A stretch of DNA of 63,847 nt from Symbiodinium natans (Eukaryota > Sar > Dinophyceae > Suessiales > Symbiodiniaceae), in NCBI GenBank assembly GCA_905221605.1, contig CAJNDS010002122.1:592501-656347 (forward strand). The letters run 5' to 3'. The notes beneath the pieces are model-generated. The model did not search any database. It was not told the origin of the DNA and was given only the letters and a program-made list of their open reading frames with translations. Below, one piece after another: positions 38,672-49,796 of this stretch (positions within the stretch are counted from its first letter, which is position 1; every line of letters starts with the position of its first letter). The translations under genes were made by a program, and so were the position numbers.

Positions 38672-38773
38672 CCAGTGACAAGGCGCTGCTCGATGGACAC
38701 CAGCAGGACCAAGAAGTTTCCGCGCTGGTACTGCTTGGCCACGGTGGCCGTCACGCCGACCTCATCCTGTAGC
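38672..38773 (-). CDS. Membrane-protein gene, exon 8
   Basis: Acceptor CCCCAG|G next to a TTTAGGG tract. Encodes VGVTATVAKQYQRGNFLV then LLVSIEQRLVT. The right edge runs straight into CCCTAAA, where either a GT donor or a stop in frame with the repeat is available. Confidence 0.6.
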
Positions 38774-41700
38774 CTGGGGTTTAGGGTTTCGGGTTTAGGG
38801 TTTGGGGTTTGGGGTTTGGGGTTTAGGGTTCAATAGACTCTAAAATTAAATGGCCCTCCCTCCTCCCCCAACGTATGGAAACTACCATGTTCAAGGGACT
38901 TTTTTGGAGCCCTGAGGTGGTTCCCAAGGGTTTGACGACCCTCCTTTAAGATTTTCTGAGCGAATTCTGAGGGCCAGATTTTGGGAGTACATTATGTGAA
39001 CCCTTTAGGGTTTAGGGTTCATAGGGTTTAGGGTTTAGGGTTTAGGGTGTAGGGATGAGGGTTGAGGGTTGAGGTTGAGGGATGAGGGTTGCGGGTTGAG
39101 GGTTGAGGGTTGAGGGTTTAGGGTTGAGGGAGATGTTGTTGGGGTTCAGGGCTTGGGGCGCTTCGAAGTTGATGGCTCACAGGATCAGGGCTTCAAGCAG
39201 GGAGTTCTTAGGGTCTCAATGCTGAGCGCCTAGACTTCGGATGTTGGCTTTAGGGCTTCGGATTCAGGGTTCGACCCTAGGGCTTAGGGTTGAGGGTTTC
39301 GGGTTTAGGGTTTGAGGTGGGTTTAGGGTTTAGGGTTTAGGGTTTGGGGTTTGGGGTTTGGGGTTTGGGGTTTGGGGTTTGGGGTTTGGGGTTTAGGGTT
39401 TTAGGGTACCACAGTGATGACTTCGAGAAAAGGCCGGTTCAAACAACCTTCAAGCCAGGCAGGTTGAGTTCGAGACTGGAGATCACCGGGCCCTTTGAGT
39501 ACCCCCCGCAATCCTCAACCCTAAATCCTAAACCCAAAACCGGGTTCAGAGCTTCAGGAACGGGTTTCGGGTTTTGGGTGTTGGGATTTTGGTGCTTGTT
39601 GGGGTTTGGGGCTTGTTTGGGGATAGGTTTTTTTGGGCTTTAGGATCCGAAATTCCTAAACCCTAAACCCTAAACCCTAAACCCTCCGGCCTCTTGGGCA
39701 TGCTCTTCTCCAGGTTTCCGGCCAACTTCTCCGAGAACACGTCGTCGGTGACGACGAAGCGGTTGGCGATCTTTCCTGGAGTTGCGGGTTTAGGGTTTAA
39801 GGGCTTAGGGCTTCAGGGTTTAGGGTTTAGGGTTGAGGATTTAGAGCTTCAGGGTTTAGGGTTTACGGTTTAGGGTTTAAGGTTTGGGTCCCCAAGATTT
39901 GCGACCCCTACTTGGAGGTTCACGGTACTTCTAACCACGGCTATAAGTCTACTTATAACCTACTTAAGGGACTTAGGGAGCTTATGAGTAGAGATCTCAT
40001 TAGGGTTAATAAGTACCATGAACCTCCAACTAAACCTTACACCCCAAACCCTGAACCCGCTAAACCCGAAACCTAACCTTTCAACCCTGAACCCCAAACA
40101 CGCCTAAACACCCCAAGCAACCCCCCAGGCACCCCAAACCGATATCCTAAACCCAAAAAAGCCTGAACACCCTAAACCCGTGCGGTTTACAGCACTAAGC
40201 CCTAATTACACCCTAAACCCTAAACCCAAAACCCCAAAACAACCTTAAACCCAAGGAGCCCAAAATCTTGCCCGCCACGCGCGACCGCTCCCGTGCTTGG
40301 GTCTGGACCACCTTTTGGGCGGGGAGTTGAGGGGGTTTTAGGGGTTCGGGCGGGGAGTTGAGGGGGTTTTAGGGGGTTAGGGTTTAGGGCTTAGGGTTTA
40401 GGGTTGAGGGTTTAGGGTTTAGGGGTTAGGGTTTCGGGTTTAGGGTTTAGGGTTTCGGGGTTGGCGTTGGGGGCTTTAGAGGGTTTTATGCTCAACGAAG
40501 CATTCCTCATAGAACTGAGTTGATTTAGGCTTTGACACACAGGTGCGACCTTCGGGCTTGAGGGCTTGAAGCAATGGATGGGTTCATGGTTTGGGGTTTG
40601 CGCTCGGGCGAAGGTCGCGGGATGTTTTGGCCTTCGGCAAGCCTTGGCACAACAACTGTCGTCAGCTACACTAAGCACGAAAACCCTAAACCCCAAACCC
40701 TAAACCCTGAACCACGCCTCTTTCTTGTTCTTGACCACCACGTTGAGGTAAAACTTCACAGTTCCGACGTACCGAACTTGCAGCCATCGCCACAAGCCTT
40801 GGATGGAAGGCTGTGGTGGTCTAGGGGCTTACGGTTGAGGGCTTAGGGGGTTTCGGGTTTAGGGTTTAGGGTTCAGGGTTTAGGGTTCTGGGTTCTGGGT
40901 TCTGGGTTTAGGGTTTAGGGTTATAGCTTTCATCATATTACAGATCCCCATTCAGGTTGTATGCCTTCGTGAAGGGGCATTGGATTCTGGGGGGGTTTAG
41001 GGTCTAGGGTCAAGGATTCAGCGTTGCGGGGTTTAGGCTCTCATCGAAGGTCTCCCTGGGCTCTGTCCGAGAAGTTTCAGGGTGCTATCGACATCGTCCA
41101 AAGTAGACACAAGTCGTAGATGGCGACTTTAAACCCTACACCCTAAACCCTAAACCCGGCGCCATCCAGGAGGCGGGCCAGCACGAGCCACTGCAAGCCA
41201 TACATGGCGGTCTTCAGAGTGCCAACAATCACCTTCCGTACAATCCCACAAGGGTTTCGAGTTTAAATAGGGTTTGGGGTTTAGGGTTTAGGGTTTAGGG
41301 TTTGGGGTTTGGGGTTTAGGGTTTAGGCGTTAGTTGGGGTTGAGGGTTTAGGGTTGAGGGTTCTTCAGGGAGGTGGGTTCAAGGGGGTATGTAATTCAAG
41401 GTTCCCGAATGCCCCCTACTACTCCCTAAGGCTCCCTAAGCTTCCCGATTGCTAGGAACCTACCCCCCATGAACCCCCCTTCCTTAAGGACCCTACAATC
41501 ACCTCATCTCCAAAACACAGAACATGAAAGGGCCAAACCCCGGAAGTGCGGTTTCGGGCTTAGGGTCTGGGGTGCAGGGTTCAGGGTCGCATTGGGGGCT
41601 TGGGGCTTGAGGGTCTAGGACCTAGGGTTTAGGGTTTAGGGTCTAGGGTTTAGGGTTTAGGGTTCAGGGTTGGGGGTTGAGGGTTGAATACCCTGGGCAC

Positions 41701-44700
41701 GCAGTGCCTGGGGGAGCTTGCCGGTATCATCCACAAATCCCAACCGCAGAGGCTAAATCCTAAACCCTAGACCCCAAAACCCGAAAACTCGTACAACCTT
41801 CGCCTTGTGCAAGTCGAAGCCAAGGAAGGCTTCGAAGAAGGAAAAGATTGCACCAAGGACCCAGTACAGGGCACAGAGCCTTGAGCTTAGGGGTACCAAG
41901 GTTCAGGAGTTTGGGAGTTTCAGATCTTAAGGTTCAAAGTAATTCCGCAGATTCTCAGTTGCAGGGGCCAGTGCTCTGGGCTTAAGTCATAAGACTTCGG
42001 GATCCCGAAAATAACCCTAAACCCTAAACCCTAAAGCCTAACCCTAAACCCTAAACCCTAAACCCTAACCCCTTCTCCTCCTAACCCTTAACCCCTGAAC
42101 CCGTCAGCTCCGCTTGGATATTAAGATACGGACCGGTGTGTTGAGTGCCAAGCACCAGGGGTTCGGGGTTTAGGGCTTAGGGCTTAGAGCTTAAACGCCC
42201 AGATGCGGAGGATGAAGGCAAAACAGAGAATATGTTTGCTGCGGCCCCAGCCATACAAATAGCCGACCCATCATCTAACCCCTAAACACCCAGTCCTAAA
42301 CCAAAGACAAAGTGCATGATGGCCTGCCTCAAGGCAAACGAACCTGATCAGGAAAGTAGCCCTAAGGCGTTTAGGCTGATAGTAGAGGTGTGTGTGTGTG
42401 TGTGCGCGTGTGCTTACACTACTCGTGTGCCTGAACTTCTGTTTATGCAGTAAGATACTCAAAAACGACCATCGTGAAACCAAGTTCGTCGTGGAATTGT
42501 GGTAAAGTTCATCGGGAAGACATGCTAGTTCAAACTGCTAGGTTGTTAGCACCAACTCTAAATGTCTTGTTTACGTAGCACTGTATTTTGAATAGAAGAA
42601 AATTAATGCATCTCGACCAAGATAAGGGCCCTTTACTCTTGATTTTTTTGAATAATTGCTTTTCACAGAGTTAGTCGACTCACAATAATGAACAATCAAT
42701 CTATTTTCGATGATTCTAGACCATTTAAGACCACCTCTAGTCAATACAAGTAGAATATACTTTTAAGGTTTAGGTTTTTAGAGAAGAATGCCATCCAACA
42801 CCCAACCCTACTCCCAAACCTACTACCTCCACCCAGTCCAACTACCCACCTACACACCTACCCCTACACCTACACAGCCTTTTCTGTGTGGCTGTAGTCA
42901 TATTCACTCTCATAACATTAGGATTAGCTGTTGTCTTACGTGAATCTCCACCACTTTAATGCTGGATCGTTGTTGCTACTGTTCATGTTTCTAGCTGGCT
43001 GGCTACCGACTAGCAGCAAGCTGACGGTTGGTTAGAGCACGGATCATGGCGTGTGGTTTATGGAGTTGTAGGCTTGCTTCCAATCCTGAAACACCCAGTG
43101 AATTTGGCTAGACTCACTTCAGCCCATTCCATGGCTCTGCGCAGTGTACTCGTCCGTGCTCTGATCTACATTGATGTTGCCGGTGAGGTAGACTGGTTCT
43201 GGGTCGGGAAACTGGGCGTTGTGGGCATGAAGGGCCCCTGGGCTCGCAGGATTTCATCGCGCAACACAGTCTTCATCCTTCTCGTCCGCGCTAGGGCGGA
43301 CAGTGTTCCAATTCGCGGGTTCCCCGAAAAGACCGCCTTTGTAAAAACGCACCGAGAGGTGCTCTGAGGGACGCAGTCAAGGCTTGGTTCAACTGCTGGT
43401 TCTCCAGCACTCCTCACACCTTTTAGGGTTTAGGGTTTAGGGTTTAGGGTTTAGGGTTTAGGGCTTAGGGCGTTCGGACTTCGGATGTTAAGGTTTGGGG
43501 TAGATCCCCGAGTGCAGCATCTGAGCTCCAACTGCATAGCAAGGAGCCGAAGGCACTTGTAGTTGTCTGGATTGTCGTCGCGTGTGCCTAAGCTGGCACA
43601 CCCGAAAACCTGCAGCCAAGACCTGCGTCATAACACCGAAAGCCCTCAAAGCCTAAACCCTAAACCCGAAACCCGAAACCCGAAGCCCGAGCCACACTGT
43701 ATTGGATTTTGTTTGGGCTCTTGGGGTTTGCGGGTCTAAGCCCTAAAGCGTTAGGCGTCGGGCATCCTGCAAAAACAAAAGCATAGGGTTCAGGGTTTAG
43801 GGTTCAGGGTTCAGGGTCTAGGGTTTACGGTTTCGAGTTGCAGGGTTTGAGGTTTTAGGGTTCAGGGTGAGACCGTTTGGTCTCAGCAACTCAAAACGTG
43901 GGGCAGGTACCTCGGGAACCTCAGGGAAGCTTAGGGTGCCTTAGCGTACCCCCCTTGAACCCCCCTGAATTGAGAACCCGAAACCCTAAACCCTAACCCC
44001 TAAACCCTAAACCCTCACAAAACGTCTGCTTTGTACAACCTGGTGGCTGTAGATGCCTAACAGCGGCATGATGAAGTTGCCCACGCTCGTCAAGCCTTGC
44101 CACTGCATGCCCCACCCTAAACCCTAAACCCTTAACCCTAAACCCTAAACCCTAAACCCTGCGTGTCAGATCTCAAAGAGGTTATGTTTCAAAGCATGCA
44201 GATTGAAGCGAGCTTAGGCCTTAACCCTTGCAGGAAACGGTTTCAACATCATCTTAGGGTTTAGGGTTTAGGGCTTAGGGTTTAGGGTTTAGGATTTAGG
44301 GTTTAGGGTTGAGGGTTTAAGGTTTAGGGTTTAGGGTTTAGGGCTTGGGGCTTTGGGCTTAGGTTTTGGGGCAGTCGATCAGGCCTTCCCACCAGATATC
44401 TCCGCTCACGCGCACCACAACGGCAAAGCCTAAACCCCAAACCCCAAACCCCAAACCCCAAACCCTCAACCCCAAACCCTCAACCCAAACTTTACACCCC
44501 AAACCCTAAACCCTAAACCCTAAACCCTAAACCCTAAACCCTAAACCCTAAACCCTAAACCCTAAACCCCAAACCCTATGCCAAGCCACCCATGGAGCTG
44601 TGGAAAGCACCGTACGCGAAGCCCAGACCTCCCAGCACCGCCTGCAGCGTGAAGAAGCTGCGGGACAACCTGGAGATACCAGGGCTTTAGGGTTTAGGGT

Positions 44701-45023
44701 TTAGGGTTTAGGGTTTATGGTTTAGGGTTTAGGGTTTAGGGTTTAGGGTTTAGGGTTTAGGGTTTAGGGTTTAGGGTTTGGGTTTAGGGCTCAGGGTTTA
44801 GGGTTTAGGGCTTAGGGCTTAGGGTTTAGGGTTTAGGGATGAGGGTTTAGGGTTACGGGTCGAGGGTTGAGCTCTTAAAGCTTAGGGTTTACAGGCCAAC
44901 CTAGGGGGTTGCTCCCAAATGCAGCCAGGCCAGCTCAATGAGCTCATGCATGTCGAGCTGGTCTGGGTGCTCCACCAGCTTCCCAATCATGTCGGCATTG
45001 AACAGCTTCTTCATGGCCGCCAT
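38672..45023 (-). CDS. Probable membrane protein gene, eight exons with telomeric introns
   Basis: Proposed exons from 5' to 3': 45023-44923, 44669-44590, 44095-44040, 41232-41163, 40797-40718, 40311-40272, 39775-39691 and 38773-38672, about 204 codons, every join in frame. The first exon starts MAAMKKLFNADMIGKL; exons 2-4 encode hydrophobic stretches (FFTLQAVLGGLGFAYG, NFIMPLLGIY, VIVGTLKTAMYGLQWLVL) that could span a membrane; exons 5-8 are more hydrophilic (GTVKFYLNVVVKNKKE, ANRFVVTDDVFSEKLAG, VGVTATVAKQYQRG). Function unknown. Introns are 253, 494, 2807, 365, 406, 496 and 917 bases and carry telomeric tracts. The 3' end is open: either a GT donor lies in GG|GTTTAG, or reading on gives a stop within the telomeric tract. 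Extra exons may hide in the 2.8-kb intron. It is not known whether the ATG at 45023 is the real start. Confidence 0.55.
39403..39514 (+). CDS. Exon-like island inside an intron (uncertain)
   Basis: The plus-strand frame reads HSDDFEKRPVQTTFKPGR then LEITGPFEYPP. It lies as TTTAGGG-island-CCCTAAA, the opposite of confirmed exons, within the last intron of the minus-strand gene. Either an exon of another gene or chance. Confidence 0.25.
39691..39775 (-). CDS. Membrane-protein gene, exon 7
   Basis: Acceptor TCCAG|G, donor AGAG|GCC. Encodes KIANRFVVTDDVFSEKL then AGNLEKSMPK. Confidence 0.65.
39910..40030. mobile_element. MITE copy inside an intron
   Basis: Left end ACTTGGAGGTTCACGGTACT, right end AATAAGTACCATGAACCTCC. 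It lies in intron 6 of the membrane-protein gene, beside the acceptor-side telomeric tract. Confidence 0.75.
40272..40311 (-). CDS. Membrane-protein gene, exon 6
   Basis: A 40-base exon encoding VVQTQARERSRVA. Acceptor AAAAG|G, donor G|GCAAGA, a good GC-AG donor. Confidence 0.6.
40718..40797 (-). CDS. Membrane-protein gene, exon 5
   Basis: Acceptor TCCAAG|G, donor AGAG|GCG. Encodes WLQVRYVGTVKFYLNVVV then KNKKE. Confidence 0.65.
41163..41232 (-). CDS. Membrane-protein gene, exon 4
   Basis: Acceptor GGAAG|G, donor G|GCGCC. Encodes VIVGTLKTAMYGLQWLVL, strongly hydrophobic. Confidence 0.6.
41260..42300. other. Left part of the 2.8-kb intron: telomeric words and islands
   Basis: TTTAGGG-like tract 41265-41370, CCCTAAA at 42014-42066. 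The island 41692-41755 is open on both strands (minus LRLGFVDDTGKLPQALRAQG), so it was not used as an exon. Confidence 0.4.
42301..43420. other. Unique AT-balanced segment without telomeric repeats
   Basis: The longest stretch of the 36-53 kb part free of TTTAGGG. It has a TG microsatellite at 42390-42404. A minus-strand frame at 43166-43417 reads KTVLRDEILRAQGPF then QNQSTSPATSM and may be a retroelement C-terminus; evidence is weak. Confidence 0.35.
43421..44039. other. Degenerate telomeric DNA
   Basis: TTTAGGG at 43424-43470, drifted words, then CCCTAAA at 43980-44017. No gene. Confidence 0.5.
44040..44095 (-). CDS. Membrane-protein gene, exon 3
   Basis: Acceptor GCAAG|G, donor CAG|GTTGTA. 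Encodes LTSVGNFIMPLLGIYSHQ. Confidence 0.6.
44430..44578 (-). repeat. Telomeric tract, CCCCAAA then CCCTAAA
   Basis: Donor side of intron 2 of the membrane-protein gene. Confidence 0.95.
44590..44669 (-). CDS. Membrane-protein gene, exon 2
   Basis: Acceptor CTCCAG|G, donor G|GTGGC. Hydrophobic FFTLQAVLGGLGFAYGAF. Confidence 0.6.
44687..44860 (+). repeat. Telomeric tract, TTTAGGG
   Basis: Acceptor side of intron 1 of the membrane-protein gene (CCCTAAA in sense). Confidence 0.95.
44923..45023 (-). CDS. Membrane-protein gene, exon 1
   Basis: Reads KKLFNADMIGKLVEHPDQ then LDMHELIELAW. Donor placed at CT|GCATTT in phase 2. Confidence 0.5.
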
Positions 45024-45029
45024 GGCTCT

Positions 45030-46740
45030 TACCCGGACGACGTAAGCCGTAAACACCCAGAACAACAAACTCCAAAACCCCAAAGCCCCAATTTCTGCAA
45101 ACCCCCAAACCCTAAACCCGAAACCCTTCGAGCTTCCAGAGATCTGAACAGGCCTCAAGGCTCTGCCCTGATCATGAAAAAGTCGAAGCCAGCCATGAAA
45201 GCCTTCGTTTCTCATCGCTCAAACTTTCCGGATGAGCTAAGCGCGACTGGCCGAAGCTGCTGAGCCGGAGACATGCAGGCCTTACCGTAAAGACCACAGC
45301 CATGAAACCAAAAACTCTAAAAACCCAAAAACCTCCTCAAACCTCGAACCCTTTTTCGCAAACCTCCTAACACCCTAAAGACCTACCCTAAGCCCTAACC
45401 CCCAAGCCCTGAACCCTAACACTGGAGCTGAGACTTCTCAAAGAGTCTAAACCCCAAGTCCTGACCTCCTTTAAAGGGTAGTTACATGGGCCCGTAATAT
45501 GGTCCTTAGCAACCTTTAATGTGTGGGCCCTTCATCTGCATAGGGTATACAAAGGTTGAGGATATTGGAAGTTTATGGTTGGCAGGCGGCAGGGCTTTTG
45601 AGTTTCGTCGTGGCTTTAGGGCTCTCAGCTTGACCCTAAACCCTAAACCCTAAACCCCCAAACCCTAAACCACCAACCACCAATACCTTCCCCCCCCCCC
45701 TTTCCCCCACAGGGAGAAAAAAAGTCCTTGCGGAGCCCGAGCAGCAAGTCAACCTCGGGGTTTGAGGCTCTGAGATTGGGGTTTTAAGGCTTGGGGCTTC
45801 GGGTTTAGGGTTTAGGGTTTAGGGTTTAGGGTTTAGGGTTTAGGGTTTAGGGTTTAGGGTTTAGGGTTTAGGGTTTAGGGTTTTAGGGCTTGGGGCTTAG
45901 GGTGTAGAGCTTGGGGCTTGAGGACTTCAAGGGTTTAGGGATCTCTTGGATTGTATAAACATGTCGGAGAAAAAACCCCTGAACACCCAAGCCTGCACCC
46001 GGCCACGAACTTGCAACCCTAAGCCCTATGCCCTAAGCCCTGAACCCTGAACCCTAAGCCCTAAGCCTAAACCCCCTGAACCCTCAAGCCCCTGCATCTT
46101 GAAATGATTCTACAGAAGAAACAAGAAGCTCCTCAAGACTGACTTTCATCGAACCTTCTCCGGGCCTGTGAGTCCTTGATCACTTCAGCTAAGCCTTAGT
46201 TTAACCCTTCGAGCCTGAACCCCGACACCTCAGACCCGAAACCCCCAACCGCAAGCCCTAAATCCCCAAACCCCCAAACCCCAAGCTCCAAACCCTTAAA
46301 ACCCTAAACCCTTAACACCCTAAAACCCCATAACCCAAACCTTCAACTCTTACAGCCCTGAAACCCCAAACCCTCAGCCCTAAAACCCCAAGCCCTTAAA
46401 ACCCTAAAGCCCTCAAACATTAAAACCCAAAACCCTTGGAACCCCTACACTCTGTTTAGGGTTTGGGGTGTAGAGTTTTGGGTTGAGGGCTTTAGGGCTT
46501 TGGGTTTCATGGAGCCCCCCAATCCCAAAACAAGTCCCAGGTTTCGGGGCTTAGGGTGGTTTAGGGTTTAGGGTTTAAGGTTTCGGGTTTAGGGTTTAGG
46601 GTTCAGTGTTGAGGGTTTAGGATGTCGGGTTCACGCCCCCATCCACTCCACCCTCTCCGCAAGCACACAGACCAACCTAAGTTCAAGGTTTGCTCGGGTT
46701 GCTTCCTTTGGGTATGGTATGGTTTAGGGTTCAGGGTTTG
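45030..46740. other. Degenerate telomeric DNA, no gene seen
   Basis: One clean TTTAGGG tract at 45798-45885; otherwise drifted CCCTAAA/TTTAGGG words and unique pieces. Confidence 0.5.
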
Positions 46741-46794
46741 GGTTGAAGGTTTTGGGTTTTGGGTTTAGGTTTAGGGCTTGCTCGGCAAGGTCGC

Positions 46795-46941
46795 ACGCTG
46801 ACCCAGCCCAGTTGTATGAAGACATGCCCACGCCAAGGCCACCCAAACACTACCAGGCAAGCCGGAGCCAGCCAAAAAGCCAGAGCCTTCCAGGCTTCCA
46901 GTGGCTTTGGGCCCAAGGGCCACGAAAAGGCAAGAAAGACA
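46795..46941 (+). CDS. Exon-like island (hypothetical)
   Basis: The plus-strand frame reads SHADPAQLYEDMPTPRPPKH then SLPGFQWLWAQGPRKGKK, and ends in the telomeric tract. No family is recognised. Confidence 0.3.
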
Positions 46942-47174
46942 CCCTAAACCCTAAACCCTAAACCCTAAACCCTAAACCCTAAACCCTAAACCCTAAACCC
47001 TAAACCCTAAACCCTAAACCCTAAACCCTAAACCCTAAACCCTAAACCCTAAACCCTAAACCCTAAACCCTAAACCCTAAACCCTAACTAAACCCTAAAC
47101 CCTAAACCCTAAACCCTAAACCCTAAACCCTAAACCCGAAACCCGAAACCCTAAACCCTAAACCCTAAACCCTA
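46942..47174 (-). repeat. Telomeric tract, CCCTAAA
   Basis: About 32 units, one of the longest here, with a single four-base slip at about 47089. Confidence 0.97.
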
Positions 47175-47267
47175 CCCTCGAGGGGTGCGAGGGCTTCTTA
47201 GGCCGCACAGAGGCAGCCCCTGAGCGTTTGCGCCGGGGACGTCTGGGTCGAAGGGTTTCGGGTTTGA

Positions 47268-47374
47268 GTTTTAGGGTTTCGGGTTTAGGGTTTGGGGTTT
47301 AGGGTTTAGGGTTTAGGATTTAGGGTTTAGGGTTTAGGGTTTAGGGTTTAGGGTTTAGGGTTTAGGGTTTAGGG
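47268..47374 (+). repeat. Telomeric tract, TTTAGGG
   Basis: About 14 units, opposed to the tract 100 bases to its left. Confidence 0.95.
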
Positions 47375-47538
47375 TGATTCTAATGGGCTTCACGAGCGGC
47401 AGGGTCTGCAAGAGGTTTTCCCAGGCAACCTGCCGGGGTTTTCGCAGGCCCCCTCGGGCAAAAAAAAAAGCTGGCACTCGAGTAGGCTTCCGGGCCCGAA
47501 ATAGGGGGGTTAGGGGACTAAAAACATGTGGCTTGGCG

Positions 47539-47580
47539 ACCAAGCTGGGCAGACCAAGCTGGGCAGACCAAGCTTGGCGA
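47539..47580 (+). repeat. GACCAAGCTGGGCA triplication
   Basis: Three head-to-tail copies of a 14-base unit, the last one diverged. Confidence 0.8.
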
Positions 47581-47598
47581 CCTTTCAGGGGTGCGGCC

Positions 47599-47755
47599 GC
47601 ACTTGAAGGTTCATGGTACTTACTAACCAATTATAACTGTACTTATAACCCTACTTATAATACCTCTAAAGGGCCTTATAGGGGTTATCCCAATTAGAAC
47701 TAGGGTTATAAGCCCAGTTATAATTGGCTAGTAAGTACCATGAACCTTCAAGTGC
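47599..47755. mobile_element. MITE copy, best preserved
   Basis: About 48-base near-perfect terminal inverted repeats starting GCACTTGAAGGTTCATGGTA and ending in its complement. The interior CCCTACTTATAATACC / GGTTATCC can fold as well. Confidence 0.88.
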
Positions 47756-47852
47756 AGGCTCTGCAGCTCAGAGCCTGCGCTCGCTGAACGCTGGAGGGCG
47801 CCCGCCTAGCCCAACAGAGGTGAGCGGGGTGAAGGGCGGGGTGTATCAAACT

Positions 47853-47934
47853 ACTTGAAGGTTCATGGTGCTTACTAACCAATTATAACTGTACTCATAA
47901 CCCTACTTATAATACCTCTAAAGGGCCTTATAGG
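47853..47934. mobile_element. Half MITE flanked by a 10-bp direct repeat
   Basis: The left half of the element at 47599, truncated after CCTTATAGG, between two copies of GTATCAAACT (47843-47852 and 47935-47944). Confidence 0.75.
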
Positions 47935-48526
47935 GTATCAAACTTCCTTCAATGCCTAGACCAAATGACCCTCAATCCAAATCCATAAGCCCTCAACCCT
48001 CAACCCTAAACCCTAACCAGCTGCGGCCGCGACCTGCAAAGGGATCCATGGAACGTGCCGCTGCGGGCGCGCCATTTTGGGGCTGAGGGTGAGGTGAGGA
48101 CTTTAGGTTTGGGAGAGGGTCTTATTTAGGGTTTAGGGTTTAGGGTTTCGTGTTTAAGGTTTGGGGTCTAGGGTTTAGGGCTTAGGGTTTAGGGGCTCTG
48201 TGTCGGCTGGTATTCTGCGCGATGCTTCTCGGACGCGGATCTGCTGCAGTGACGGCACTTGAGGGTTGAGAAAGCCTTTCTGAGCACTAGCAACCTCCGT
48301 CCTGAACCCTAAACCCTAAACTCTAAACTCTAAATACTAACCCTACACCCTAAACCCTAAACCCTAGGCCCTAAGCCCTAAGCCCTAGGCCCTAAGCCCT
48401 AAGCCCTAGCCCTAAGCCCTCAGCCCTTCAACCCTAAGGTGTGGCTTAGGGTTTAGGGTTGAGGGAGCCCTAAACCCTACACCCAAGACCCTTGAACCCA
48501 AAAAAGTAGAACCCTAAGCTTGGGGC

Positions 48527-48632
48527 CTTGGAGGTTCATGGTACTTATTAGCCAACTGAAAAGCCCCTTAAGTGCCCTAATATGGTCATAAGTACAGTTA
48601 TGTATGGTTAACAAGTACCATGAACCTCCAAG
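48527..48632. mobile_element. MITE copy
   Basis: CTTGGAGGTTCATGGTACTT at the left end, complement at the right; a short version of about 106 bases. A run of about 22 G follows immediately (48633-48656). Confidence 0.85.
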
Positions 48633-48659
48633 CGGGGGGGGGGGGGGGGGGGGGGGCAT

Positions 48660-49500
48660 GATTTTGGTGACGGCGTATGGTTGCTAGCGATAGGTAGGAA
48701 CTAGGGTTTAGGGTGGTCTAGGGTTTAGGGCATATTCAATTTTCAACTTCAAATCAACCTGCAGCATTGGGTTCACGGGTTTAGGGTTTACAGGGTTCTT
48801 GGTTTAGATGGGATTACACCCCAAACCCTAAAGCGTAAACTCCAAACCGGAAGGCCCACCGAGGGCTTCGGGTTTGTGCAAACCCACACCCAAACCTTAA
48901 ACCCTAAACCCTTAACCCTAAACCCTAAACCCTTAACCCTAAACCCTTAACCCTAAACCCTAAACCCTTAACCCTAAACCTTAAACCCTAAACCCTTAAC
49001 CCTAAGCCCTAAACCCTAAACGCTAAACGTTAAACACGAATCATACCACGCTCCGCCATACTGAACTGCGCACGGGCCAAAACGATGCCCACTATCAGCC
49101 CGAAACCCTAAACCCTGCACCCTCAACCCTAAACGCTCAACCCTAAACCTTATACCCTCAACCCTCAACCTTAACCCTAAACCCCAAAACTTGGGGATTA
49201 GGGTTCACACGATGAGCCCACACCCGAAACTCCCTTAACCCCAAGCCCTAAAACCCGAAAACCCGAAAACCCTAAACCCTAAACCCGAAACCCGCAACCC
49301 CAAAACACGAATAAAACTCTATACACGCCCCAAACCCCACCAGTTGAAATCTCTCAAACCCCTGAACCCTAAAACCCAAAACAGCAACAGCACTAAAGAC
49401 ACAAACGCTGAAGCCCTAAGCCCTCAAACTTTCAAAGCCCCTTAACCGAACTTTCTATACCTTCAGAAACTTAGATCCTGGAAACTTCCAGACCTGGAAA
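48660..49500. other. Degenerate telomeric DNA
   Basis: Includes a CCCTTAACCCTAAA tract at 48893-49020. No gene seen. Confidence 0.5.
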
Positions 49501-49502
49501 GC

Positions 49503-49796
49503 CCTAAACCCTAAACCCTAAACCCCAAACCCCAAACCCTAAACCCTAAACCCTAAACCCCAAACCCCCTGCACTTAAACCCACGAAGCCCCGTGCTGCC
49601 GCAAGCCCATGGGGCCTGCTTGGGAGGCAAGCTCCAAAAGCCCTCCTGAGCCTGGGGCTGGGACCCCTAAACCCTAAACCCTAAACCCTAAACCCTAAAC
49701 CCTAAACCCTAAACCCTAAACCCTAAACCCTAAACCCTAAACCCTAAACCCTAAACCCTAAACCCTAAACCCTAAACCCAGACCCTAAACCCATTT
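49503..49796 (-). repeat. Telomeric tracts, CCCTAAA, with a 100-base island
   Basis: 49503-49562 and 49667-49796, around an island without a recognised exon. Confidence 0.93.

Noticed and set aside
39403-39514. Exon of the membrane-protein gene
   Set aside because: Its best frame is on the opposite strand and its repeat flanks have the polarity of an intron interior.
41692-41755. Additional membrane-protein exon (LRLGFVDDTGKLPQALRAQG)
   Set aside because: Both strands are open, the flanks have reversed polarity, and its donor phase (1) does not fit the next exon (0).
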